Shown here: positions 35,084 to 54,000 of the stretch, piece after piece | Position numbering within the stretch: position 1 is the stretch's first letter | Layout: each line of letters begins with the position of its first letter | Assembly (NCBI RefSeq): GCF_011397635.1 | Contig: NC_064765.1 | Location: forward strand, 1,176,501-1,240,500 | Direction: 5' to 3' | DNA length: 64,000 bases | Source: Epinephelus fuscoguttatus | Lineage: Eukaryota; Chordata; Actinopteri; Perciformes; Serranidae | Program-made: the position numbers and the translations under genes | The notes under the pieces: model-generated | Told to the model about the DNA's origin: nothing | Databases searched by the model: none | What the model saw: only the letters and a program-made list of their open reading frames with translations

Positions 35084-36832
35084 GTGGTTACGTTTAGCCA
35101 ACACACACACGTGGTTACGTTTAGCCGACACACACACGTGGATACGTTTAGCCAACACACACACACGTGGTTACGTTTAGCCAACACACACACACACACG
35201 TGGTTATGTTTAGCCAACACACACACACACATGGATACGTTTAGCCAACACACACACACACATGGATACGTTTAGCCAACACACACATGTGGTTACATTT
35301 AGCCGACACACACACACACGTGGTTACGTTTAGCCAACACACACACACACACGTGGTTATGTTTAGCCAACACACACACACACATGGATACGTTTAGCCA
35401 ACACACACACGTGGTTACGTTTAGCCAACACACACACGTGGTTACATTTAGCCGACACACACACGTGGATACGTTTAGCCAACACACACACGTGGTTACA
35501 TTTAGCCGACACACACACGTGGATACGTTTAGCCAACACACACATGTGGTTACATTTAGCCGACACACACACGTGGATACGTTTAGCCAACACACACATG
35601 TGGTTACGTTTAGCCAACACACACACGTGGTTACATTTAGCCGACACACACACGTGGATACGTTTAGCCAACACACACATGTGGTTACGTTTAGCTGACA
35701 CACACACGTGGTTACGTTTAGCCAACACACACACGTGGTTACGTTTAGCCGACACACACATGTGGTTATGTTTAGTCAACACACACACACGTGGTTACGT
35801 TTAGCCAACACACACACACACACGTGGTTATGTTTAGCCAACACACACACACACGTGGATACGTTTAGCCAACACACACACGTGGTTACATTTAGCCAAC
35901 ACACACACGTGGTTACATTTAGCCGACACACACACGTGGATACGTTTAGCCAACACACACATGTGGTTACATTTAGCTGACACACACACGTGGATACGTT
36001 TAGCCAACACACACATGTGGTTACGTTTAGCTGACACACACACGTGGTTACGTTTAGCCAACACACACACGTGGTTACGTTTAGCCAACACACACACACG
36101 TGGTTACGTTTAGCCAACACACACACGTGGTTACATTTAGCCGACACACACACGTGGATACGTTTAGCCAACACACACACGTGGTTACATTTAGCCAACA
36201 CACACACACACGTGGTTACGTTTAGCCAACACACACACGTGGTTACATTTAGCTGACACACACACGTGGTTACATTTAGCCGACACACACATGTGGATAC
36301 GTTTAGCCAACACACACACGTGGTTACGTTTAGCCAACACACACACACACGTGGTTACATTTAGCCGACACACACACACGTGGATACGTTTAGCCAACAC
36401 ACACACGTGGTTACGTTTAGCCGACACACACACGTGGTTACATTTAGCCGACACACACACGTGGATACGTTTAGCCGACACACACACGTGGTTACGTTTA
36501 GCCAACACACACACACACACATGGTTACGTTTAGTCAACACACACACACGTGGTTACGTTTAGCTGACACACACACGTGGTTACGTTTAGCCGACACACA
36601 CACGTGGTTACGTTTAGCCAACACACACACACACACGGTTACGTTTAGCCAACACACACACATGTGGTTAGGTTTAGCTGACACACACACGTGGTTACGT
36701 TTAGCCAACACACACACACACATGGTTACGTTTAGCCAACACACACACACGTGGTTACGTTTAGCTGACACACACACGTGGTTACGTTTAGCCAACATAC
36801 ACACATGTGGTTGGGTTTAGGAAAAAATAACA
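35084..36832. repeat. 27-bp minisatellite with CACGTG in most units, about 60 copies
   Basis: The core unit is GTGGTTACGTTTAGCCAA plus a variable (CA)n linker. GGTTACATTTAGCCGA and GGATACGTTTAGCCAA variants alternate in places, giving a 54-bp higher order (35450-35690). Because the unit is a multiple of three, long open frames appear on both strands; these are artefacts. The array ends in TGTGGTTGGGTTTAGGAAAA, the ancestral-type repeat sequence. Confidence 0.95.
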
Positions 36833-37139
36833 AGGTTTGTCTTTACAGTCTTACAGGAAGTGAACACCGGCCTCCTGGGTGAAAGTCTGTGGTTGTTGGA
36901 CCCCCCCCCCCCCCCCCATCCCCACCCCCAACCCACTCAGACTTTGGTCGCCTTAACTTTTGTTGTTGTCCCGCCACGTTTCCCCAATGACGCCACCGTC
37001 AGACAATAACAGTGAACGGCTGCGCAACATGCTGACGTGACAGCTTTTTTTTTGTCGGCGTCTGACGCTGGAGGTCACTGACCAAGTGCTGTTTTTTGAC
37101 GACTTCAGAGTGAGACTGTGTTGGACATGCAGCATTTTT
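36833..37139. other. Spacer with C17 run
   Basis: Continuation of the same repeat (GAAGTGAACACCGGCCTCCT), then C17 at 36901-36917. No gene. Confidence 0.5.
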
Positions 37140-37385
37140 AAGTAGCATTTCTTTCCAAATGTGTTTGTGTGTTTTTGACTTTACATAGTTTCTGTATTTG
37201 CATTCTGTTTGCTGTTGATGTTAACGTGTTTACTTCCTGCAGCACGTTTTCATTGTTGTATTTGCTTTGGATTCTCGCGTGTTTTTGAAATTGTATCTTC
37301 TCTGCAGCTACAGGACGTTTCTCTGAATATAAGTGTTTTGGGCCGTAGTAGCGTGTTTGCCTCTGTCGGCCACTGTACATTAAGC
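37140..37385 (-). repeat. Repeat copy B, inverted partner of 34266-34500
   Basis: TTCCTGCAGCACGTTTTCAT and GTATCTTCTCTGCAGCTACA are reverse complements of boxes at 34.3-34.5 kb. The two copies flank the minisatellite in opposite orientation. Confidence 0.65.
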
Positions 37386-38215
37386 TAACGGTGAGTGTTT
37401 AAAGTGCTCACTAACACTGTGTCAGTGATAGAAATGCTGCCCGTGTGCAGTTAGAGGAAGTAGGAAGGTGTAATTTCACAATGTAAGCATGAACAATACC
37501 TTTTTGTGACACTTTAAACTCACATTGTGTTTTTACACCGTCATCATTCAGACTTACACTGTGTTGACTGACACTTAAACGCGTCACCTCGGGTGAATGA
37601 CCTGGTGAGAACGCTGCGTTCAAGTCACTGCAGAGTGAAGCTGTACCTTTTGTATTTCTGTCATTGTGCAGTGTTAAACTTTACATTCCTGCACATTTTA
37701 GCTGTGACTCCCCTTTTCTATGAGGAACACTCGTGTCCGTGCAGATTTAGTTTCAGAGTCATTCCAACAAACGTCTGTGTTCATTAGGAGAGGACAAAGG
37801 AGTGTGTGTGTGAGTGTGTGTGTGTGTGTCATACATACATCATCAGTCCGTCCTTCATCCAGCTTCCTGCCAGCTCTTTAGAAAACCTCATTTTTAAGGT
37901 GGAATTTAATAACAGAAACATTCCACAGGTATATATTATATGTAATTATTTAGAACGACAGCACAAACCAAAACATATAGTGAAATCTTTATCAAATTAT
38001 AAATATATTAGAATATATTATGGCAATATACAAAAAGTATTTCAGGTTAAATTCAGATAAAATATTTATTTATCATGACAGTTTATCTTTTAAGTACAAG
38101 ATGAGAGTTTTGTGTGTTTAACCCTGAACTGGAACGTAACCTGTAATTCTCTGTTTACTCCTTTACATTCCTCAGTGACCGACGTACGGAGGCCACTTTG
38201 TGTCAATATTGTCTG
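37386..38215. other. Intergenic, no gene seen
   Basis: (GT)n at 37801-37829 and AT-rich DNA after 37920. Confidence 0.5.
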
Positions 38216-38590
38216 TGTGAGCAGTTTGATAGTCTGTGTCTGTAAATCTGTAAATATAAAACATCTTTCACGGGATATAAGAAAAGATTTGTAAACTCAC
38301 AAAAAATACTTTGCAAATATGAAACATCTGCAACATCTGCACAAAAAATTGCAAGAAATTGCACAATTGAGATTCAGTTGGAACTGGATTCAAAACATGT
38401 TTGGAAGTTATAAATTATTTGGAAGATATTCACAAATACTTTTCATTTGTTTGAAAATTAATTAAATGCATTTACAGATCATTTTTATATATGAAGAATA
38501 TTTTTGTGAGTTTACAAATCTTTTTTTTGTATTTGTTGAAAGTGTTTCATATTTACAGATGACACATTAACACTCGAGTTCTCAAGAACA
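38216..38590. mobile_element. MITE with 54-bp inverted arms, copy 1
   Basis: 38247-38300 (TCTGTAAATATAAAACATCT ... GATTTGTAAACTCAC) is inverted at 38506-38559. A related element occurs at 42060-42560. Confidence 0.8.
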
Positions 38591-38702
38591 AAGTCCAACC
38601 CAAACTGAACCGACCCGACCCACGTGAGCTGAAGCCCGAACCTGGTCCATCCAAGATCATCACGTACTGAGCCTGAACCTGAGTCCCCCAAAAGCCACTA
38701 GC

Positions 38703-38815
38703 TGGGGCGCCTGGTGTCTTAGTGGGTAGAGCAGGTGTCCCATATGCGAAGGCAATGCCCTTGTCACAGTGGCCACGGGCTCGATTCAGCCTGTGGCCCC
38801 CTGCTGCATGTCATG
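38703..38815 (+). mobile_element. tRNA-derived SINE head
   Basis: Pol III A-box-like TGTCTTAGTGGGTAGAGC (38715-38732) and B-box-like GGCTCGATTCA (38778-38788), followed by CTGTGGCCCCCTGCTGCATG, a tail I recall from perciform SINEs. The anticodon arm is not tRNA-like, so this is not a functional tRNA gene. Confidence 0.8.
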
Positions 38816-39070
38816 AGAGAATTTCTTTAAATTTGGCACAAACGTCCACTTGGACTCAACAATGACCTAATTGAATTTTGGTAGTCAAAGGTCAGTGTGA
38901 CCTTGCATCTGTCTGATTCTCATGAACATGATATCTAAAGAACATCTTTAGGGGATTTCTTTAAATTTGGCACAAATGTCCACTTGGACAGAAGAATAAA
39001 GGTCAAAGGTCATGTTAAAGGATGGAAATTGGGCTGGTGGGCAGAGTCATAAAACCACAGGGTGGGAATT
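38816..39070. repeat. ERE-bearing interspersed repeat, block 5
   Basis: Directly follows the SINE. Two units with TTTGGCACAAACGTCCACTT. A perfect AGGTCAGTGTGACCT lies at 38889-38903. The tail CAGGGTGGGAATTCTAGTTA matches the family end at 9250-9285. Confidence 0.8.
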
Positions 39071-39089
39071 CTAGTTATTTATTTATCTT

Positions 39090-39245
39090 TTTATGTTGGG
39101 GAAGATTCTCAGTCATCCAGGTCATCGTAATCTTAAGTGCTGCATCGTAGGCAACTGGACTTGCTAAAGTTTCGTGAAGACATTTCACCTCTCAGTCAGA
39201 GAACAGAGAGGAAAGTCCTTTTGCCCACCATATAGCACTTAAGAT
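39090..39245. repeat. Probable retroelement or transposon end fragment
   Basis: TCAGTCATCCAGGTCATCGT and GGCAACTGGACTTGCTAAAG then GAAGACATTTCACCTCTCA, sequences I have seen as a common fish repeat. The class is uncertain. Confidence 0.4.
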
Positions 39246-40979
39246 TTATATTTTTATATTTTTTGTATTTATGCAGCTCAACCTTGCCAATCAGTGCACA
39301 TGTTCGCCCCTAATTTGGTTCAACCTCAGTTTTTCAGGACCCGTCGGGCTCAGGTTGAGTTTGAGACTCTAATTACCTGCACGGATGGTCGATGTGTTTC
39401 CACAGAAAATCTTGACACAACTCAGCCTCCATACTGGTTCTTGTATTTTGAGTGTCTTGTCTACATCAGGCTTTGCCGCAGTGTTTACATATCAGAGTCC
39501 CCTCCAGCTCCACGTCACAGTCCGACACAGTTCTGGTGCATTGCTCGCAGAGATGAGAGTCAGGTGACGGCAAAAAAAAAAAAAAAAAAGATTAAAAAAA
39601 GACATTTGTGAGCTTTGGGTTCAACAGAATGCATCCCTTTTTTATTTTTATTTTTGTGAACAAGTGTTCAAAGATGAGTTTTAGAATAATCTGGTCTTGT
39701 TTTCTATTTAGATGTTATGATTAGATCAATGCTTGCAAACGTGGTCATGTAATAATCCAGAGAGATTATCTTGTTATCTACAGTACAAAAAGAACAAAAA
39801 AAAAAATCCGAAGCAAGCGCTGGTTTGCTTCAAGCATGACTCATCTGGGTTTTTGATACGATGTGATGCCAACGGTCATGTATCCTGCGCTAAAAAGAGT
39901 AGCAAGTCAAACAGTAACTTCTCAATAAACCGAATGCAACGCTCAATATTCAGCAATACTGTGTATAAAACTCAGCTTCACTGGTGACACTCGTCAGTGA
40001 AGCAAAGACAGGCCAGCTGTATTTTTAAGACAACAACTTTTCAGTCCATCCTCACGGTACAAAAAACTGCTGCGTGCTGATTCAATTATGGCGCTCATCG
40101 AGGAGAAGGAACAAACGTCCGCCTGTCAACAAGGCGTCCACAGTGCTGGGTTTTATTACTCGCTTTCCCAATATCCAAATGGCAGCTCCCTCATGCAGTT
40201 CTGTTCAACTTTGTCTTACAGATGTGAGAAAGATGTCCAATTTAAGCAGATGTCTCATGCAGAGATAGCGAGGCATGAAAGGAAAGCTCGGCAGCATTTG
40301 CATAATCCTGGGATTAAGGCTTAAAACAGCACTGGCAGAGAAGATGGTGAGGTGTGAAGTAATATGTACAGTTTGCAATGCAAAGTTTAGTTTTTATCAA
40401 GTATCTCATTATAATCCATGGCAAGGTATTAGTTTCTAACTCTGGAGCGAGTACAGAGGTTTAACCATTCTTCTTCTTATGTGACAGTATCGTTGTTGTT
40501 CCTCGATGATATCTTCTCTGTACTGATGATTCTTTGGAATAGCAGCAAACTTCTCTCAGAGGACTTTACCATTGGATTCAGAGTGATAGACTCCGTTTGT
40601 GAAACCTCGAGTCCCCTCCTCCTCCTCCTCCTCCTCCTCCTCCTCCTAATTGGATTTGTTTGAAATTGCGTACTGTGGTGTTTTTCTTTCTTTTCCTCTT
40701 CCTGATTTCATATAGCCTACTTTTTCTAATCATGAATGTAAGATGTGTGGATTTTTATATAGCATACAAATTTAGGTGTCAAACAGAATCTGTAATTTTG
40801 TCAAAAAGATCAGCTATATTTGTAAGCTGTAAGCTGTAAGATGTAAAAATGAGAAAAAAATGGTTATAAAACAGAATGTGTTGGTTTACTATAGTATATA
40901 CGTATATATACTGTACACTGAAAAAGAGAGACTATCTCAAGCTGTTTGCCAAATAAAAAGTAGTAGTGATGTAAATATC

Positions 40980-41030
<51 letters not shown>

Positions 41031-41700
41031 TCACTGACACATCTGAACTCACATCCAGAATGTTGGTACGTTTCTTCCTTGATGAACTGATGTCAATGGG
41101 GTCTGTGTTTAACTACAGACAGACTTAATCAAATCATCCATTTACAAACTCTCACACAGCTCACGCAGTATAATCCAGGTTATATCACGTTAATGATCAG
41201 TGCTCTACTAACAAAAGCTCTTTCTGATGGAAACCTGAACTGAAAGTACAACGTATCTAGGCTTTACTCTCCTCAAAACCTCCATTGACTGGTGTTTTGA
41301 AGGGTGAATTCAGATTCACCACCATGAGAGATTATTCATTAAAAAAGGAACCACAGGGTGAGTTACCACCACACTAACAGTCAGACAGAGGGTGAAGTGT
41401 TCCTTTAAGATGAATTTAACTTTTCATTCAATGATAAAAATTTTCTGGACAAACGTGTTTATTATTCCTCAGAGAGTGAAGACGCAGCAGAGAACACAGG
41501 ACGAGCGTCGTCAGAAAACGGAGTTTAATTTGATGTTTTCAGCGTCTCCCATTAAAAACACATGACTGTGATTAGTGAGGCTCAAAGTGAAGCGGCTGCA
41601 GCACGTCTCACTTCATGTTTGTCTCTGAGCTGAAACAACAACGACACCCTTTGTTGCTCACAAACATCATTAATAACTAAAATCTAATAAGCAGATCAAC
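39246..41700. other. Intergenic between slc4a11 and rpia
   Basis: (CTC)12 at 40613-40648 and (GT)n at 40984-41030. No coding exon recognised; the 105-129 aa frames show no domains. Confidence 0.5.
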
Positions 41701-41967
41701 TGTGATGCAACTTACAGAGCACATTTACACACACACACACACACACACACCAGAGAACAAACCCTTTATTATTATTTTATCGTGCACCTTCTTCAGGCCA
41801 AAATATCGACTCTGCACACAAGAATAATAATTTAATAACAGCTGAGAGGACTCGAGCTCCCAGGAGGATGGACCCTTCACATTTTATTGGCCCCACTTCT
41901 TCTCCTGTGGCGCCACCTTCAGGACAAACTGTAGACCTTCAGCCCCACCTGCCCTCGCTCTGTGAAA

Positions 41968-41968
<1 letters not shown>

Positions 41969-42002
<34 letters not shown>
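41969..42002. repeat. (CAT)11 microsatellite
   Basis: ATCATCATC run in the slc4a11-rpia spacer. An (AC)n run lies nearby at 41730-41751. Confidence 0.95.
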
Positions 42003-42059
42003 GTGTGAAGATTCACTGTGGAATATTTAAATTATTAAATATTTAGTCAGTTCTACAGT

Positions 42060-42560
42060 CAGTGTGTAAATCTGTCATCTGTAAACATGAAACACCTTCC
42101 ATAAGCGTTTTAAAAAGTAAACTCACATAAAATATTTTGCAGACAAAACAGATCTGCAAATGCTCAAACAAATAAAATAAATAAATAAATAAATACATAA
42201 ATAAAATTAAAGAAAAGACAGTGTGTTCATGAGATCCAAAAGCAGATAATTGTAATTCTGTGTTTGTTCCTTCACATTTCACAGTGATGATGTACAGAGA
42301 AAAGAAAAATGAGCACAGAACTGAGATTCACAAATAAAAACTGGATTCACAAATGTTTTTGGAAGCTGTAAATGTTAGAAAGATATTCAACAATGCTTTT
42401 CATTTATTTGTAAATTAATTAAATGTATTCACAGACATTCTGTTTTTGTGGATTTGTAACTGCATTCTGTATTTGCAACATACTGTTTTGTGAATTTACA
42501 AACTTTTGTGTGTTTGTGGAAGGATTTTCATATTTACAGATCACACATAAACACACAGAT
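42060..42560. mobile_element. MITE, copy 2 of the 38.2 kb family
   Basis: The left arm about 42078-42126 (ATGAAACACCTTCCATAAG ... GTAAACTCAC) is inverted at 42490-42540 (GTGAATTTACAAAC ... TTTCATATTTACAGA). Confidence 0.7.
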
Positions 42561-43257
42561 TGTAGATCTGGTCACACAAATGATATTAAGACAAATGTAT
42601 CTCCACAGAAATCACACGGAAACACTCTCCAACAAAATGTCATGTAACAAACAGGAGAGCCCCTCACATGTGTTTGACAACTTTAGTGACGAGTTACTTT
42701 ATTCACATTATTAATATTACGTTATAGATAAAACTACTCAGCAGTTTACAAAGTGATTTAAATGAGCTCCACCTTTATAAGCTGCAACATGAAAGTGATG
42801 AACACATGAATGCATCAGTAACTACAGTCCAGTAATATGATATACATACACATATATACACATATATCATCTGAGAGCATAATGAGTTTTACTTTTGGTA
42901 CTTTAAATATAAACTGACGTCAACACTTTTGTGCTTTTACATAAGTAAATTATTGAATGCAGGACTTTAACCTCTGACAGAGTATTTTTACACTGTGGTA
43001 CTGCAACATTTACCTCAGAAGAGTATCTGATTACTTTGTCCACCTCTGGACCAGTGTCCCTGCTGCCAGTCTCTCACGGTCCCTGAGGTGATGCTGCTGT
43101 GCTGCGCCTGCGCACTTCACCGCAGATCTCTAAGTTACATGATAGAGACGGGACAGGTGATCAGCTGCAGAACAGGAATAAAACCAAAGTTTAAACTCTG
43201 CAGCTTCCTCGTGCGAAGGTCTGTCTGTCTCTTGTTTGCCTGACTGCAGGCAAGCCA
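42561..43257. other. Intergenic, no gene seen
   Basis: AT-rich. TATACACATATATACACATA at 42842-42870. Confidence 0.5.
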
Positions 43258-43588
43258 GCCGTTTTGCGGTGCGTGTATAAGCTGGGCATTACGGTAAGAG
43301 CATGTAAATACTGACTTCAAAATAAAAGCTCCATCCGACTGATGACGTTCAATCAACAAGACGACCAGTCTGTCATAAATAAATATATGTTCAGTTTTTA
43401 CATGTATGTATTCATTTTTCATGTATTATTATTTTTTCTCATTTAACTAGTTATTTATTTCTGTCAGCAGTGTGACAGAAATAAATAACTAGTTAAATGA
43501 GAAAAAAATAATAATAAAAAGAGATTACATACATGTTAAAATTTAACGAGCTATTTATTTATTTATGTAGTTAAATAAAAATAATAAT

Positions 43589-43628
<40 letters not shown>

Positions 43629-44012
43629 TGTAGAACTTATTTTTTTATGACACGCTACTGATAGAAATAAACAACTAGATAAATGAAAAAAAAAATACAT
43701 ATATATCAGAATTTAACTATTTATTTATTTGGTTAAATAAAAAATTAACATAAATTAACCAATTATTTATTTAGGTAAACAAAAAAATGAATATACAAAA
43801 AAAAAACATATTTTATGCATGTCTGTGTAACTTATTTTTTATGACAGAAATAAATGACTCGTAAAATGAAAAAAAAAAACATATATATAAATTTAACTCG
43901 TCATTTATTCATGTCTGCCTGGTTGATTGAATGTGATTCAACGGAACAGAGCTTTTATTTTGAAATCATTTTACCGTAATACCTGCCGTATACACGCATA
44001 TCAAAACAACGT
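43258..44012. mobile_element. Inverted-repeat element abutting rpia exon 1
   Basis: Left end 43261-43345 (GCGTGTATAAGCTGGGCATT, ACGGTAAG, TTCAAAATAAAAGCT) and right end 43948-44010 (AGCTTTTATTTTGAAATCAT, TTACCGTAATACCTGCCGTA, TACACGC) are inverted, diverged copies. The interior is AT-rich with (GT)n at 43593-43625 and several TAACTAGTTATTTATTT-like units. The right end is about 95 bp from the first rpia ATG. Confidence 0.75.
43432..43507. repeat. 35-bp perfect hairpin
   Basis: 43432-43466 and 43473-43507 are exact reverse complements with a 6-nt loop (GCAGTG). The stem centres on AACTAGTTATTTATTTCTGT. Confidence 0.9.
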
Positions 44013-44103
44013 GGGGCCGGTTACACGGTGTGTGGAGGCTGTCCTGACTGCAGCTCCTCTGTGTGTGCGTGTGCGTGTGTGTGTGCGCGCTGTGGGCCGG
44101 GTC

Positions 44104-51067
<6,964 letters not shown>

Positions 51068-54000
51068 GGAGTTGACCTTCCTCACTGTCGCCCCTCCTCC
51101 CAAACAACCTCACTTTATCCACAAGTGCCGTGTTCCTGATTTCCTCCCGGTCTCAGCCTGCGTTTGGACGGAGCTGCACCTCCTGCAGATCTGGACCAAA
51201 CTGTAACTGGGACGTTTTCTCACTCATCTCAAACCAGATAGAAACAGGATCACTTGGTTTTCCTCATCCTGCAGGTGGTGCTTCTGACACTGTGAGATTT
51301 AAAGTGCCTGAAGAGGAAGACTAAGTGCGTCTGATACGTTTAATGTTTTTTATTTTCAATCTCGTTGTTCGGTTTGCACGACTGGTTGGCTCGTCCTGTA
51401 ATTAGCGGGTGTGACTGAAGCTGTGGTTCTCGACCAGCACGGCCGCTGAATCACTGCAGTATGAAACTAAGGTGTGCCTTGAGATGATATTCTCAGTCCT
51501 ATTAAAAGAAACGATGCTATTAAAGATACAGTTAAAAGCTCGTAATTGTTGATCGAACTGTTGCCATGTGCTGCAGATGAGTCGTCTGGTCTCGTGAAGG
51601 CTGGAGACGCCGTACACAGTCAGAACGCTGATTTGCCTTCAAGTCTTTTTGTTTAATTAGACGACAGAAAAGAGGAATAATATGAAGTCTATACTGCAAC
51701 ATGCACAAGTTATTTCTCAGCAAATTAATTAATATGCTAATTTAAACTGAAAAAAAAGCTCCAAAATTAATGAGATCTCGGACAATTTGGGGAAACCCTG
51801 TGGTGCAGGTATGAAGCTCCAATTATTTGGTTATTAGAGACACGTGACACCCGACAGTGTCGCCTGCGTTCAGTGCAGCACAGAGGTGGGCTGTAATAAA
51901 TATGATAAATGTAATGTAGCTGCTCGTGGCTCTAAAACAGAGACGTGTTAAGAAATGGTTTAGTAATTACAACAGAAACAGGTCGGCACACAGCAGGAAG
52001 TAATGGTGTAGAAGGAACAGTGGGCAGAGAACCTGTTCACCAAGTCCTCGTCCTCATCGACTGCATGCACACGCACAAAATATTCTGGTTATTGCACACA
52101 GAAAAAAAACAAGCATGGACCAACGATCAGGGTTCATACGGTCATCAAAGTCCTGGAAAAGTTATCAGTTTTCCAGACCTGGAATTGATTTGAAATTAAC
52201 AACGTGTTCCGGAAAAGTTTTGAATAAACATTGTTTGCTATTGTTTTAAACATGTTCATAAAAACTCCCAAACATGTCTGTCATTACACAGAATATAAAA
52301 TCTGTGCGTGCTGTGCTTCGACCAGACCAGATCAGCATTGTGTCATCACCAAGGCTCCGCCTCCTTTTAGGTCACTGATCCACTTGGACGGAGGGACGCA
52401 TCCATGAAACAAAAGTCTTAGAAATATATGCAGACAAAGTTATAATCCACAAGGAGAATGAAACAAACTAAAATGCCACCAAAGTAAAAGATGAAGTAAA
52501 GAAAACAAAAATCAAGATAATAAATGAGAATTAAAATCAATAAAACGGACAGACTGCTCAGATACAGTCAGGACATGCTCTCCAACAGAAGAACATTCTT
52601 TGGAGAGACGTAAACGAAGACAGTGACTCAGATGAGAAGAAGAATGTATGTGGTCTTTTCTATCCCCCAAAAATGGGCGCGGCCTTGACGTTTTTCGTTT
52701 GTGTTATCTGCTGTATCAGCATGTGCAGCTGGAATGCCTGATGAGCGAGTAAAGTTAGCAAGCGTCAGCAGTCAGCCAGCTCATTTTAAATTACTTAAAT
52801 TAAGTCGTGGAAATGGGGTAAAAATATTCATTTTTCACGACGTTGTCTCTCCATCTTCTTTCCAACCTGTAAAACAAGACACGCCCACTGATGTCATCAC
52901 TGTTCGCACTTCAGGTCAGAAAAACCTGCAGTTTTGGTTCCAGCTGAGAACAGACTTTTTAGGTTTTGATGCAATTTAGTTTTGTTTGAAATGCAAACAT
53001 TCAAATTGAGGTGCAGGAAGCAGCACAGAGCCGCCTCCATGTTTGTGGAAAAGGTTTAAATGTTTGTGCGACAGCAGCTCCTGGTTCGTTTTGTGACAAC
53101 AGCGATTCATTTCTCATCATCTCAAACGATTAGCCGCACCTGACGACGTGTTTATATCCTCTTTACGAGGGGTTAAACTTGTTGTGGACATTTCTGCAGG
53201 TTAGACGGCTTATAACATGATGTTAACCTGGAAATGGTTCCGTTCTGTCACAAGAGAGTCCCGTAAGGCACAGGACACAGATATAGATATAAATGTGTTT
53301 ATTTAATTGTCCTGTCGTGTACGTCGTCGTCATGATAGGAAGATATTCTCATCGGTTATTAAATTCTAACATATGGCAGCCTCTCGTGGACCAATGATCT
53401 GATTTCCTGAGTGCAGACAGAGTTTGGGGAATCTTTGTACAGTCACACTCGTCATTGAGCAGAGTTAAAGTCCACAGCTTCACTGTTGATGTACCTTCAT
53501 GCCTGCACCTCCTCCCACTGTGTCGGCTCTGTTTGTGTCTGTACGTTGCTGTTTATTCCTCACACAAACCGTCTGGTCACAGTTCGTCATGTGTCATTGA
53601 CTTCAGTTTAAACACAGCTGTAGAGAGACCTGTAGAACATTGTGAGGTCATGATGATGGGCTGTTACTCTGTGACATGGTCTAATGTGATGAACTGATGC
53701 AGCTGAAATCTGAACCAACAGCAGTGCACATGTATTTAATGTACCTCGGCACGTCAAAAAGCAATAGATCCCTGTGTTTGACTCTGATGTAGCAACATTG
53801 TGATGTAGCTTAGCATAAAGTCTGAACAACTGACGCTCAGAATCACTGCTACATGTTGTGATCAGGTTCAAAAGAAAATATTTCAGGATATAAATGTGTC
53901 AGAAATGCAGCAGCTAAAAACAAAAGATGAATCTCTGAGGATTCATTTGATTTGTGTGCAGCAGATTTAAAGAAACATTGAAGATATTTCACGTCGTGTC

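Noticed and set aside
35299..36820. Long open frames on both strands with Cys/Val- or His/Thr-rich repeats
   Set aside because: They arise from the 27-bp tandem unit, whose length is a multiple of three; no splice or start context and both strands are open.
35084..36832. CRISPR-like array
   Set aside because: Units are contiguous variants with no unique spacers, in a eukaryotic genome.
38703..38790. Functional tRNA gene
   Set aside because: A and B boxes are present but the stems and anticodon arm do not fold as a tRNA; the tail is SINE-like.
40074..40324. Two overlapping 64-78 aa frames in the slc4a11-rpia spacer
   Set aside because: No conserved motifs, overlapping frames and no splice evidence.
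52701..52979. 92-aa frame downstream of rpia
   Set aside because: Sits in repeat-like DNA; no recognisable domain.
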